From: Pseudoduganella rivuli
GTDB lineage: Bacteria; Pseudomonadota; Gammaproteobacteria; Burkholderiales; Burkholderiaceae_D
Direction: 5' to 3'
Assembly (NCBI RefSeq): GCF_009674485.1
Contig: NZ_WKJJ01000017.1
Coordinates: 62,001 to 126,000, forward strand
DNA length: 64,000 nucleotides
The position numbers and the translations under genes are program-made. This document shows positions 26,045-35,219 of this stretch, one piece after another. Positions within the stretch are counted from its first letter, which is position 1. Each line of letters opens with the position of its first letter. The notes under the pieces are model-generated. The model was not told the origin of the DNA. It did no database searches and saw nothing but the letters and a program-made list of their open reading frames with translations.

Positions 26045-27745
26045 ATGAATTCCACTGCCCCTACCACCCAGGCCTCGCCCGAATGGATCATCAAGTTCGA
26101 TACGCCGATATATACCGACGCCAATGCCGATGCCGTGCCGTCCAGGCCCTTGCCTTTGGCGGGGCTGCGGTTCGCCGTCAAGGATAATATCGACGTCGCT
26201 TCTGTCCCCACGACCGCCGCCTGCCCCGCTTATTCGTATACGCCTGCCAGTCATGCCCACGTCGTCGAGCGCTTGCTCCAGGCGGGGGCCGGCATCGTTG
26301 GCAAGACCAACCTGGACCAGTTTGCGTGCGGCCTGAATGGCTCGCGTTCACCCTATGGCGCGGTCCCCAACAGCTTTAATGCCGATTACGTCAGCGGCGG
26401 TTCCAGTTCCGGATCCGCATACGCTGTCGCGACCGGCCAGGTGGACTTCTCGCTGGGTACCGATACCGCGGGCTCCGGCCGCGTGCCCGCCGGCCTGAAT
26501 AATATCGTGGGCATCAAGCCATCGCGAGGCCTGTTAAGCGCGCGCGGTGTCGTGCCCGCCGCGCCCAGCGCGGACTGTGTGTCGATCTTCGCCCGCACCG
26601 TCGCCACCGCCGTGCAGGTGCTGCAAGTGGCCCGCGGATACGACGCCGCAGACCCGTATTCGCGCCAACTGGACGTGTCGCAAAGCCCCTTCCCGCCCCG
26701 CTTCCGTTTCGGTGTGCCGGATGTCCTGAACTTTTTTGGCGACGCCGCAGCGGAAAGTGCCTTCGAGGACGCGGTAAGCCGGCTGGTTTCGCTGGGTGGC
26801 GTCCAGGTGACGATTGCCTACGCCCCCCTGGCGCAGGCGGCAAGCCTGCTGTACGACAGCGCACTGGTTGCGGAACGCTATGCGGCCTTGCGCGAATTCG
26901 TCGATGCGCACGATGCCGACATCATCGAGCCGGTGCGCGGCATCCTGACGGGTGGCCGGAAGTTCAGCGCGGCGGACCTGGTCGATGCGCAGCGCCGCTT
27001 GCGGGAACTGGCGCAACGGGTGACGCCGATGTGGGACGACATCGACGTCTTGCTTGTCCCGACGGCACCGACGCACTACACCATCGCAGAAATGCAGGCG
27101 GACCCGGTAGCCCTCAACCGCAACCTGGGCGCATACACCAACTTCGTCAACCTGCTCGACTATGCCGCCATTTCCGTCCCCAGCAGCATCCGCGCCGACG
27201 GACTGCCGTTCGGCGTCACCTTCATTGGACCTTGTGGATCCGACCTGCGCATCGCCGACCTCGGCCAGCGCTACCACCACGCGACGGGCCTCGGCATGGG
27301 CGCCACCGGAAGGCCGCTGCCGCCGGCAGTCCCCCTGTTTGACGCGCCCGCACCGGCCACCGTGCGGGTGGCGGTCGTCGGCGCCCATCTCTCCGGCATG
27401 CCGCTCAACAAGCAGTTGACCGAGCGCCACGCGGTGCTGGTCGCCGAGACGCGCACCGCGCCGGACTACCGCTTATACGCCTTGCCGGGCACGACGCCCC
27501 CGAAACCGGGCATGGTCCGCGTCGCACCGAATGAAGGCAGCGCGATTATCGTCGAGGTCTGGGAAATGCCGGTGGAGCACTACGGCAGCTTCGTCGCCAT
27601 GATCCCGTGGCCATTGGGCATCGGCACCATCACGCTGGCGGACGGCTCGTCGGTCCAGGGCTTTGCCTGCGATGCGCTCGCGCTGGCGAGTGCCGAGGAC
27701 ATTTCGCATTACGGCGGCTGGCGCGCTTATATCGCGGCAAGGTAA
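26045..27745 (+). CDS. atzF: Allophanate hydrolase
   Basis: This 566-residue amidase-signature enzyme hydrolyses allophanate to ammonia and carbon dioxide, the last step of guanidine or urea-carboxylase catabolism. The catalytic triad is visible: K46 in RFAVKDN, serines 120-122 in SGGSSSGSA, and the nucleophile S144 in TDTAGSGR. The C-terminal 130 residues form the extra domain that distinguishes allophanate hydrolases from other amidases (VRVAVVGAHLSGMPLN, ending near ISHYGGWRAYIAAR). It is encoded with the carboxylase and deiminase, completing the pathway. Confidence 0.93.
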   Translation: MNSTAPTTQASPEWIIKFDTPIYTDANADAVPSRPLPLAGLRFAVKDNIDVASVPTTAACPAYSYTPASHAHVVERLLQAGAGIVGKTNLDQFACGLNGSRSPYGAVPNSFNADYVSGGSSSGSAYAVATGQVDFSLGTDTAGSGRVPAGLNNIVGIKPSRGLLSARGVVPAAPSADCVSIFARTVATAVQVLQVARGYDAADPYSRQLDVSQSPFPPRFRFGVPDVLNFFGDAAAESAFEDAVSRLVSLGGVQVTIAYAPLAQAASLLYDSALVAERYAALREFVDAHDADIIEPVRGILTGGRKFSAADLVDAQRRLRELAQRVTPMWDDIDVLLVPTAPTHYTIAEMQADPVALNRNLGAYTNFVNLLDYAAISVPSSIRADGLPFGVTFIGPCGSDLRIADLGQRYHHATGLGMGATGRPLPPAVPLFDAPAPATVRVAVVGAHLSGMPLNKQLTERHAVLVAETRTAPDYRLYALPGTTPPKPGMVRVAPNEGSAIIVEVWEMPVEHYGSFVAMIPWPLGIGTITLADGSSVQGFACDALALASAEDISHYGGWRAYIAAR

Positions 27746-27761
27746 CGGCGAGGACAGACAA

Positions 27762-28766
27762 ATGCAAACCCATCATCTGAAACCTGTTCCGCTATATCGG
27801 CAGGCGGCCGCGACTCCCGGTCCAGCCGCGACGTGGCCTGTCGACGACGTACTGGCGCTGTTCGAATTGCCGTTCACCGACTTGATCCACCAGGCGCAGC
27901 AAGCGCACCGCGCCAACTTCCCGACGGGCGAGATCGAACTGGCCACACTGCTGTCGATCAAGACCGGCGGCTGCGAGGAAGACTGTGCCTACTGCCCGCA
28001 AGCGGCACGCTACGATACCGGCGTCGAAGCCAGCAAACTGCTTGACCTTGACACCGTGCTGCAGGCGGCCAAGGAAGCCAGGAACAACGGCGCCACCCGC
28101 TTCTGCATGGGCGCCGCCTGGCGCAGTCCGAAGGACCGCGACATGGAAAAAGTCGAGCACATGGTGCGCTCGGTGAAGGCGCTGGGCCTGGAGACCTGCG
28201 CCACGCTGGGCATGCTGGAAGCGCACCAGGCGCAGCGCCTGAAGGATGCGGGCCTGGATTACTACAACCACAATCTGGACACGGCGCCTGATTTCTACAA
28301 CAGCGTGATCTCGACCCGCGATTACCAGGACCGCCTGGACACGCTCGGCCGTGTCCGCGAAGCCGGCCTGAAAATATGCTGCGGCGGCATTGTCGGCATG
28401 GGCGAGACGCGCGTGCAGCGCGCCGGCCTGATCGCGCAATTAGCCAACCTGAATCCTTATCCGGAATCCGTGCCGATCAACCACCTGGTGCAGGTGGCAG
28501 GCACGCCGCTGTATGGCCGGGAGCCGCTGGATCCGTTGGAGTTCGTGCGCACCATCGCGGTGGCGCGCATCACCATGCCCAAGGCGCGCGTTCGCCTGTC
28601 GGCAGGTCGCAGGGAACTGGGTGATGTGGTGCAAGCGATGTGCTTCCTGGCCGGCGCGAACTCCATCTTTTATGGCGACAAGCTGCTGACCACGGACAAT
28701 CCGGAAGCGGAGGATGACAGGGCGCTGCTTAAAAAACTTGGGCTGCAAATGGCTGGGCAATCGTGA
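27762..28766 (+). CDS. bioB: Biotin synthase
   Basis: This 334-residue radical-SAM enzyme inserts sulfur into dethiobiotin. The 4Fe-4S motif CxxxCxxC is C71, C75, C78 (GGCEEDCAYCPQ). The second-cluster ligands appear in RFCMGAAWR, ETCATLGML and LKICCGGIVGMGE, with the conserved arginine in RITMPKARVRLSAGR. The start at 27762, 16 bases after allophanate hydrolase, gives a normal N-terminus. It probably shares the guanidine operon transcript, supplying cofactor for the biotin-dependent carboxylase. The usual bioA/F/D genes are not here. Confidence 0.95.
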   Translation: MQTHHLKPVPLYRQAAATPGPAATWPVDDVLALFELPFTDLIHQAQQAHRANFPTGEIELATLLSIKTGGCEEDCAYCPQAARYDTGVEASKLLDLDTVLQAAKEARNNGATRFCMGAAWRSPKDRDMEKVEHMVRSVKALGLETCATLGMLEAHQAQRLKDAGLDYYNHNLDTAPDFYNSVISTRDYQDRLDTLGRVREAGLKICCGGIVGMGETRVQRAGLIAQLANLNPYPESVPINHLVQVAGTPLYGREPLDPLEFVRTIAVARITMPKARVRLSAGRRELGDVVQAMCFLAGANSIFYGDKLLTTDNPEAEDDRALLKKLGLQMAGQS

Positions 28767-28808
28767 ATTGGGAAAATCCCCCGATGAAGCACAGAGCTTC
28801 CTGGTCAG

Positions 28809-30209
28809 TTAAACCACGGCAGCGCTGAACGACTCGGGCCGCCGCGCAAGCAGATGCGACAGTCGTTGAAGCCCGGCCTGCAAGCGTCCACGGTCCTTGA
28901 TGCTGCCCAAGGAAATCCGGATGGCATTCACGGATCCGCTGCCGGTTGCGAATGCCTCCGCCGGCGTGACCGCGATGCCCTCGCCGTCGGCCACGCGCGC
29001 AAGCTGCGACGGGCTCCAATACGCCGGCAACTCGAGCCATACATGCAGGCCATCACCAAAGCCGCTGTACCGCCCCGCCAGAATATCCCGAGCCATCCGG
29101 TGGCGCAGGCGCGCCTCGTTGCGGACGCCTTCCAACAATCTGTCGGCCGAACCGTCGAGGATCCATTGCGTGGCCAGTGCGGCCGTCAGGGGAGCAACCA
29201 TCAGCGCAAAGGATCTGAGCGCGGCCAAGAAACGCTCGCGCTGGTGCGGGTCGCGTATCAGCACGAAGGCCACACGCAAGCCGGGCGTCAGGCATTTCGA
29301 CAGGGTGGCGATGTAGTGCACGTGTTCCGGGGCATACGTGGCAACCGGTGGTGGCGGCGCATCGGCCAGCAGCCAGTAGGGATCGTCCTCGACGATGCGT
29401 ACATTGCAGCGCTTCGCGATGCCGGCGAGCTCCTTGCGCCGGCGTTCCGGAATGGTGGTGGCGGTCGGGTTCTGCAAGGTCGGATTGAGATAGACCAGCC
29501 CGGGCTTGTGCCGGCGGCACGCTTCCTCCAGCATCTCGGGCACCATTCCGTGCTTGTCCACGTCCACCGCAACGATGCGCCGGCCGAATTGGGTCGCCGC
29601 GGCACGCAAGCCGGGGTAAGTCGTCGGCTCCGCCAGGATGATATCGCCAGGCTCCGTCAGCGCAAGCATCGATGCGGCGATCGCCGCCTGCGCGCCCGGA
29701 CAGACCACGACCTGCCGGGAATCCAGATGCCCAAACATCGGTTCGAGCCATTTGGCGCCAGCTTTCCGGTCGGAGTCGCTTCCCCCGGCCAGGTGGTAAG
29801 TCATCAGCAATTCATTATTTGCCCGCATCAGTACTTGAGACAAACCTTGTTTCAACAGGTCGTCGAAGTCCACGCCATCCGGCGGCGGCGGAGTATTCAT
29901 GCTCAGGTCGAGGATCGAGGTCAATTCGACTTTCGGCGCCGCGACATAGGTGCCGCGAGCACCGCGGCCCTCGAGCAAGTTGCGGCGCCTGGCTTCGTCG
30001 TATGCGCGCGTGATCGTCGTCAGGTCGACGTCCAGCTGCGCCGCCAACTGGCGCTGCGGAGGCAGGCGGTCACCCGGCTTCAGCGCGCCGTCTGTCACCG
30101 CCGCCTGCAACGCATCCGCAATTTGCAAAAAACGTGGCTCACCGTGCGCCGCCAAGCGCGGCAACCACGTTGGCGAATTTTCATCTTGTATGGTTTTCAC
30201 CTGGGACAT
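28809..30209 (-). CDS. MocR-type GntR regulator with aminotransferase-like domain
   Basis: This 466-residue fusion has an N-terminal GntR winged helix (LKPGDRLPPQRQLAAQLDVDLTTITRAYDEA, about residues 20-90) and a C-terminal fold-type-I PLP domain. The PLP lysine is about K305 in TLSKCLTPGLRVAF, with YLNPTLQNPTATTIP and EDDPYW nearby. MocR proteins sense PLP adducts or amino compounds and usually control adjacent metabolic genes. It converges on bioB, so its target is not obvious; the divergent small membrane protein at 30326 is one candidate. Confidence 0.92.
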   Translation of the reverse strand: MSQVKTIQDENSPTWLPRLAAHGEPRFLQIADALQAAVTDGALKPGDRLPPQRQLAAQLDVDLTTITRAYDEARRRNLLEGRGARGTYVAAPKVELTSILDLSMNTPPPPDGVDFDDLLKQGLSQVLMRANNELLMTYHLAGGSDSDRKAGAKWLEPMFGHLDSRQVVVCPGAQAAIAASMLALTEPGDIILAEPTTYPGLRAAATQFGRRIVAVDVDKHGMVPEMLEEACRRHKPGLVYLNPTLQNPTATTIPERRRKELAGIAKRCNVRIVEDDPYWLLADAPPPPVATYAPEHVHYIATLSKCLTPGLRVAFVLIRDPHQRERFLAALRSFALMVAPLTAALATQWILDGSADRLLEGVRNEARLRHRMARDILAGRYSGFGDGLHVWLELPAYWSPSQLARVADGEGIAVTPAEAFATGSGSVNAIRISLGSIKDRGRLQAGLQRLSHLLARRPESFSAAVV

Positions 30210-30325
30210 TTTGTCTCAATGTATGGATATTGCTTTTAGGTAGTATGCCTCAGGATGTGTAGCGGCAGCATCCTTGCATGGCCGTCGCTGCCGTTTTCTC
30301 AAGTAATCGCCTGGAAATACGCAAA

Positions 30326-30571
30326 ATGATGGATTGGGTCCCTGTAGTCTTCGTTACGTTCAAATTCCTCGTGCTCGGCACGGGCATGTTCTTCGCCATC
30401 AAGTGGCATTACGATCAAGGGAAGAAGGGGAAAGAACAGGCGGACGAGATGCGCGCGGTGGTACGCGCGGGCGGCAAGGTGGCCGTCGTTTTCGCGCTGT
30501 CGCTCCTGGGCCTGGGGCTCGTCACCTTCGTCGCTGGCAGGATGCTTGGTTTGGACTTGAGCTTTCCATAG
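30326..30571 (+). CDS. Small membrane protein, unknown function
   Basis: About 81 residues if started at MMDWVPVVFVTFKF (30326); a longer frame from 30278 lacks membrane-protein character at its start. Two hydrophobic segments (WVPVVFVTFKFLVLGTGMFFAI and VAVVFALSLLGLGLVTFVAG) flank a charged stretch (YDQGKKGKEQADEMRAV). I do not recognise the family. It diverges from the MocR gene by about 115 bases. Confidence 0.6.
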   Translation: MMDWVPVVFVTFKFLVLGTGMFFAIKWHYDQGKKGKEQADEMRAVVRAGGKVAVVFALSLLGLGLVTFVAGRMLGLDLSFP

Positions 30572-30781
30572 TCGGCCGATATCCAGTGATGCGGCAGCAA
30601 TTTCCCGATGCGGGTGTTGGGCGGCATCGGCATCGCTGCAAGCTGTTAGATACTTGCCGACAGGACTCTGGCCAGCGGCTGCATGATGGCCAATATATTG
30701 TCCATTGGTGTATTGTTTTTGTTCTTAAGCGCCAAAATAATATCCATTAAAAACTCACCACTGGCGCCTCCGCCAGATACG

Positions 30782-30806
30782 AAAAAGGCCAGTCCGAAGA
30801 CTGGCC
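30782..30806 (-). terminator. tRNA-type terminator next to the displaced tRNA-Pro fragment
   Basis: On the minus strand GGCCAGTC-TTCG-GACTGGCC is followed by TTTTT. It sits 14 bases past the tRNA fragment, exactly as the diverged terminator at 38952-38976 sits past the intact tRNA-Pro. It is probably the ancestral terminator of this tRNA gene. Confidence 0.8.
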
Positions 30807-30820
30807 TATCCGTTGGATCT

Positions 30821-30868
30821 ATTGGTCGGGGCGAGAAGATTCGAACTTCCGCCCCCTTGCACCCCATG
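30821..30868. repeat. Attachment-site copy: displaced 3' half of tRNA-Pro
   Basis: These 48 bases match 38992-39039 with one mismatch (30852 C against 39023 A). They cover the tRNA from the anticodon loop to the CCA end. The 5' half of the tRNA is missing, so this is not a gene but the far-end att copy left when an element integrated in tRNA-Pro. Confidence 0.85.
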
Positions 30869-31022
30869 GGCCTTCATTCCTGTCCAGTATGGTCTCGCAC
30901 AGGTCAGCAATGCCCTGCTCAGCCTTTCTATGCGGATTTCGTCGTCCAGAAACGACTTTTCGACTATACAAACGGCTAAAAATATTTATTTTAAATTCCT
31001 TGCATTAATTTTTATTTTCTTA

Positions 31023-31052
31023 TTGCATTGATATTTTTTTAGAATATATAAT
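31023..31052 (+). promoter_or_regulatory. Candidate sigma-70 promoter of the microcin-like gene
   Basis: TTGCAT and TATAAT are separated by 18 bases, inside a very AT-rich stretch. The predicted start is about 95 bases before the precursor ATG. Confidence 0.55.
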
Positions 31053-31152
31053 TCGCAGCGTTTGCAGAGGGCGCCTTATGCAAACATCGTGCACTTCACT
31101 GCCTGAACAGGGAATTGTGAAGTTAATAATATAGCAATAAGGATTTATACCA

Positions 31153-31455
31153 ATGCGATATATTAAGAAGGACGAACTGCAGCTCGTTTCTGGCGCAGGA
31201 GCGGGGATAGGTGGCGCAGTCGCCGGCGCAATTACCGGCGGAGCCGCCGGCTACGCAGCCAGCGGTGGTTCGGTGAGTGGCGCCGCCTGCGGCGCCATTG
31301 CTGGTGCGGCTGTTGGCGGTATCGGTGGCAATGGCACCTCGCAAGCTACCATTGGCGGCGCGGCCGGCGTGTTTTGCTCGCGGCCGCCTTCGCCACCACC
31401 GCCACCGCCACCACCACCGCCACCACCGCCATTACCGCCAAAGGCACCTGATTAA
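31153..31455 (+). CDS. Microcin/class II bacteriocin-like precursor with poly-proline tail
   Basis: This 100-residue precursor has a short double-glycine-type leader, MRYIKKDELQLVSGA: E and L at -8/-7, V at -4 and G-A at -2/-1 relative to a predicted cut after residue 15. The mature part is almost only Gly, Ala, Ser and small residues with repeated GxxxG (glycine-zipper) patterns. Two cysteines (GAACGA and VFCSR) could form a disulfide. A tail of 13 consecutive prolines and PPKAPD follows. AAGGA lies nine bases before the ATG. The C39 exporter downstream is the expected processing and export machine. Activity is unproven. Confidence 0.75.
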   Translation: MRYIKKDELQLVSGAGAGIGGAVAGAITGGAAGYAASGGSVSGAACGAIAGAAVGGIGGNGTSQATIGGAAGVFCSRPPSPPPPPPPPPPPPPLPPKAPD

Positions 31456-31463
31456 ATAGGATA

Positions 31464-31491
31464 AAGGACGCCGATAAAAAATGGCGTCCTT
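31464..31491 (+). terminator. Hairpin after the microcin-like gene (possible attenuator)
   Basis: A perfect nine-pair stem, AAGGACGCC with GGCGTCCTT, has a ten-base loop and lies nine bases after the precursor stop. There is no T-tract, so it may act as a weak terminator or as an RNA-stabilising hairpin that keeps precursor mRNA above exporter mRNA. Confidence 0.45.
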
Positions 31492-31710
31492 AAGCTTCGT
31501 AGATAAGTCGGGATACTGCCGCACCCAATTAAAACCGACATTCAGTCGGGGGCGATGGAAAAGATAAATGCGACGGTAACTGTGCATTTTTTCCGGTGTA
31601 TTTATCCTGTCCGGCGGTATGTGGCGCTATCCCGGCAAAATTTGATAATTCCTCGCCTTATTTAATCTCGCGGATTTACCGGGTAAAAGCATTTAATAAG
31701 ACCACTGGTT

Positions 31711-32997
31711 TTGGCTGCATGGCGTTTTTTAGGTAGTTTTATTTTGTCCTCATCTTTGTTTCGCGATGAAGTCCTGGATTCCGATCACAAACGTGCACTG
31801 GGTCAGGTGGTGTTAATCCAGCCGCTGTCGCACACCCTGCTGGTGATCGTCGCTTCCTGCATCTTGGTCGCGCTTTGTCTTGCCCTGGTACTGTGCCATT
31901 ACACCCGTAGAACCGAGGTCAAGGGAGTGCTGGAGCCGCGCGACGGCGTCGTCAAGTTGTACGCTCCCCAGAACGGCCGCCTGGTGACATCGCATGTCCG
32001 TGAAGGACAGGAGGTAAGGAAGGGGGAAGTGCTGCTGATTTTTACCTCGGATCGTGGCACGGCGACCGGACAGGTGATGGAAGAAAACGAGGATGCGCAA
32101 CTGAAGATACGACTGGGTACGCTTGAAAAAGAGCGCCGGGAAACGCGTGTCCTGCAGCAGGCAGATTCCGCCGTGTCAAGCGAGGGACTGGCGTCGCTGC
32201 GTCGTGCGCAGGAAAACTTGATCTCCCAGATAAAGGTGCAGGCGAACCGTGTGCAAGTCGTGGAAGATGGGCTGGCGAGGTTCGAGAAACTGCAGCAGTC
32301 GGGCTTCGTCCCGGAATTGCAGGTGCAAAGCAAGCGCGAAGAGATGCTGGATCAGCAGTTGCGCCTGCAGGCAATGCAAAATCAAAAGATTACCAACGAC
32401 GCCGAAATACACCGGGTCGCGCGGCTGCTGGCCGTGGCACCGGCCCGGGAGGCCGTAGCAGAGGCGCAGTTCGCAAGGAATATTTCCTCGACACAGACGG
32501 AACTCAATAATCACATCGGGGGTCATGCGTGGTCATTGCTGGCGCCCTGCGATGGGGTGATCGCCTCGTTTTCCATTAACAAGAATCAAACCGCATCGGT
32601 AGGTGTGCCTTTAATCACTATTATTCCGAGGAACAGCCAACTACAGGCCCATCTCTACGCTCCCAGCCGCGCCCTGGGGTTCATAGGCCCGGGGAAGCAT
32701 GTCAAGATGAAGCTCGATGCCTATCCTTATCAGCGCTTTGGCATGCTCACCGGCCAAGTTGAATCGATGGCGGGCACCCCGGCACTGTTGAGTGAAATTT
32801 CCAGCAGCGCGCGCCTCATTCCTAGCGGCATAAGCGACGAGCCGGCCTATGTCATTCAAGTCCAGCTGGATCAACAAACCATCCATGCCTACGGCCTGCC
32901 GCGGGCGCTCAAGCCCGGCATGCAAATCTCTGCGGAGATCGAACTGGACACCCGACGTCTTTACGAATGGATCATGGAACCGCTGTTGAGCAGATGA
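31711..32997 (+). CDS. HlyD/CvaA-like membrane-fusion protein of a bacteriocin exporter
   Basis: About 428 residues. No ATG lies near the N-terminus; TTG at 31711 or 31744 must be used, so the exact start is uncertain. One transmembrane helix (TLLVIVASCILVALCLALVL) is followed by a lipoyl-like half-motif (VKLYAPQNGRLVTSHVREGQEVRKGEVLL). A coiled-coil (about residues 110-250) and the second lipoyl half and beta-barrel (WSLLAPCDGVIASFSINKNQTASVG) follow. It bridges the inner-membrane ABC exporter to a TolC-type channel not encoded here. Its stop overlaps the exporter start as ATGA. Confidence 0.88.
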   Translation: MAAWRFLGSFILSSSLFRDEVLDSDHKRALGQVVLIQPLSHTLLVIVASCILVALCLALVLCHYTRRTEVKGVLEPRDGVVKLYAPQNGRLVTSHVREGQEVRKGEVLLIFTSDRGTATGQVMEENEDAQLKIRLGTLEKERRETRVLQQADSAVSSEGLASLRRAQENLISQIKVQANRVQVVEDGLARFEKLQQSGFVPELQVQSKREEMLDQQLRLQAMQNQKITNDAEIHRVARLLAVAPAREAVAEAQFARNISSTQTELNNHIGGHAWSLLAPCDGVIASFSINKNQTASVGVPLITIIPRNSQLQAHLYAPSRALGFIGPGKHVKMKLDAYPYQRFGMLTGQVESMAGTPALLSEISSSARLIPSGISDEPAYVIQVQLDQQTIHAYGLPRALKPGMQISAEIELDTRRLYEWIMEPLLSR

Positions 32998-35129
32998 TGC
33001 AACTTAATTTCAGTATCGCCCGTAAGCTTCCCTTCATACTGCAAACGGAAGCATCCGAGTGTGGGCTAGCCTGCATAGCAATGATTGCCTCCTATTTGGG
33101 GCACCATGTCGACTTGCCAGAAATGCGCAAGCGCTTCCCCGTTTCGCTGAAAGGAACAACGCTGGCGCAACTGATCGCCATCTCCGAGCAGCTAGGCATG
33201 TATACGCGCGCACTCCGGGTCGATCTCGATGAGCTGGCGCAAGTGCAAACGCCGGCTGTCCTGCACTGGAACCTGAATCACTTCGTCGTCCTGAAAGCGG
33301 TTCGCGGCGAATGGGCGACAGTGCATGATCCGGCGGTAGGGGATGTGAGAATCTCCATGAAGGATGTGTCGCGGCATTTCACCGGCGTCGTGCTGGAGTT
33401 GACCCCTGGCATGACATTCACGCGCAAGGCGCGCCAGCCGCCGATCCCCCTGTCTCAGCTTGTCGGCAATCTGGTCGGGCTCAAACGCAGCCTGGTCCAT
33501 CTCCTTGTCCTTGCCGTTGTACTGGAAGCCGTGGCGATGGTGATGCCTGTGCTCAGCGAATGGATCATGGACGGCGCCATCGTCAGCGCGGATACGCACC
33601 TGCTGACCCTGCTTGGCATGGGGCTGGTGTTGCTGGGGACGACTAACGCAACGATTGGCGTCTTGCGTTCCTGGATAGGGCTGTACATCAGCACGACATT
33701 TAATTTGCAATGGATGTCCAATGTCATGGGACATTTGCTGAAGTTGCCGGTGAGCTACTTCGAGCGCCGCCATCTGGGGGATATCGTGTCCCGCTTCGGC
33801 GCCGTCCATGCCATTGAACAAACGTTGACCAACTCGGCAGTGGAGGCTGTCCTCGATGGTTTGCTGGCGCTGGGTACGTTCGTCATGATGACGATCTATA
33901 GCCCCAAGTTGGCCGCGGTGACGCTTTCCGCCGTGGTGCTGTACGGCATCTGGCGGTGGGCGCGTTTCGGCGCGCTGCGCATGGCCCAAATGGGCGTGAT
34001 TGCAAAGAATGCCAAGGAACAGACTTATTTTCTGGAAACGATACGCGGTGTCCGCAGCATCAAGCTGTCGAACCGGGAGCAGGCGCGCAGAAATAACTGG
34101 ATGAATTTATGGGTGGATGCCACTAATGCGAACCTGGGCACGCAGAAATTGAATCTGATGTTCAATGTCAGCTGGTCCTATTTGGCCACGCTGGAACGGG
34201 CTGCTGTCTTATGGCTGGGAGCATCCGCGGTGATCGAACACGCGATGTCGCTGGGGATGCTGTTCGCGTTTCTCACGTATAAGGAGCAGTTTTCTTCACG
34301 CGTTAATCTGCTGATTGATCGCGTTATTGATTTTCGCATGTTGCATCTGCAGGCAGAACGTCTTGGCGATATCCTGTTGACGGCGCCCGAGGAGTCGCAT
34401 GCCTACCGCAAGCATGACATTCCTGACGATCTGACGCTGACACTGGATAACATCACATATGGTTACTCGGATGATGAGTCTATTCTGGATGGCGTCAGTC
34501 TGGAAATCAGGCCAGGGGAATGTGTGGCAATTACTGGCGCATCCGGCAGCGGAAAATCCACCTGCTTCAAAATTATGCTGGGAATATTGGCGCCGGTGGC
34601 TGGACAGGTCAAGCTCGGCGGAATAAATCTCAGCCACATTAGTCACGCCCAATACCGGAGTCTGATCGGCACGGTAATGCAGGACGATCAACTGTTTGCG
34701 GGTACCGTCTTTGATAACATTAGTTTTATGGACGAAAAACCTGTTGAGGCTTGGGTAAAAGAATGTGCGGTTATCGCGGGGGTTCATGATGAAATCAACA
34801 CCATGCCGATGGGTTACCATACGCTGATAGGCGACATGGGTACGGCCTTATCGGGCGGACAACAGCAGCGTATTTTACTGGCGAGAGCATTGTATCGCCG
34901 GCCTAAAATCCTGTTCCTTGATGAGGCGACCAGTCATTTGGACATCGAAAATGAAGCCCGCATCGGAAAAGCCATCTCAGAACTCAAGATTAGCCGGGTA
35001 ATGATCGCGCATCGCCCGCAAACGATAGCCATCGCGGACCGGGTATTAAGTTTGCAAAATGGCAAATTGATAGCGGTTCCCAAGGCGGCAGTTGCGCAGG
35101 CACCCGCATTGCAGGTTGGGCACGCCTAG
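32994..35129 (+). CDS. Peptidase-C39 ABC exporter (CvaB-like)
   Basis: About 711 residues starting at 32994, where the ATG overlaps the adaptor stop. The N-terminal C39 peptidase has Q17 and the catalytic cysteine C23 (QTEASECGLACIAM), a histidine in HFVVLKAV and aspartate in VHDPAVG. Six transmembrane helices follow (about 160-450). The C-terminal ATPase has GASGSGKST, LSGGQQQR and ILFLDEATSHLD. Such exporters cut double-glycine leaders and secrete the peptide. The obvious substrate is the 100-residue precursor at 31153. Confidence 0.95.
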   Translation: MMQLNFSIARKLPFILQTEASECGLACIAMIASYLGHHVDLPEMRKRFPVSLKGTTLAQLIAISEQLGMYTRALRVDLDELAQVQTPAVLHWNLNHFVVLKAVRGEWATVHDPAVGDVRISMKDVSRHFTGVVLELTPGMTFTRKARQPPIPLSQLVGNLVGLKRSLVHLLVLAVVLEAVAMVMPVLSEWIMDGAIVSADTHLLTLLGMGLVLLGTTNATIGVLRSWIGLYISTTFNLQWMSNVMGHLLKLPVSYFERRHLGDIVSRFGAVHAIEQTLTNSAVEAVLDGLLALGTFVMMTIYSPKLAAVTLSAVVLYGIWRWARFGALRMAQMGVIAKNAKEQTYFLETIRGVRSIKLSNREQARRNNWMNLWVDATNANLGTQKLNLMFNVSWSYLATLERAAVLWLGASAVIEHAMSLGMLFAFLTYKEQFSSRVNLLIDRVIDFRMLHLQAERLGDILLTAPEESHAYRKHDIPDDLTLTLDNITYGYSDDESILDGVSLEIRPGECVAITGASGSGKSTCFKIMLGILAPVAGQVKLGGINLSHISHAQYRSLIGTVMQDDQLFAGTVFDNISFMDEKPVEAWVKECAVIAGVHDEINTMPMGYHTLIGDMGTALSGGQQQRILLARALYRRPKILFLDEATSHLDIENEARIGKAISELKISRVMIAHRPQTIAIADRVLSLQNGKLIAVPKAAVAQAPALQVGHA

Positions 35130-35219
35130 GCTGGCTCGGCTAGCTCTGCGCCGGGAGTCCCGCGCTTTCAAGCGATGAGGAAATTGAATTTATTTACGAT
35201 GTATAGCCAGGAGGTGTCG

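Noticed and set aside
22892..26260. Very long open frame opposite the carboxylase and porin genes
   Set aside because: It is a high-GC shadow of the plus-strand genes, runs through three of them, has arginine/alanine/histidine-biased composition and shows no domain.
30821..30868. A second tRNA-Pro gene
   Set aside because: Only the part from the anticodon loop to CCA is present; the 5' acceptor, D-arm and anticodon 5' stem are absent, so no functional tRNA can form.
31382..31440. CCA/CCG repeats as a minisatellite or CRISPR-like array
   Set aside because: The repeat is a run of proline codons within the precursor frame, without spacers or flanking cas genes.
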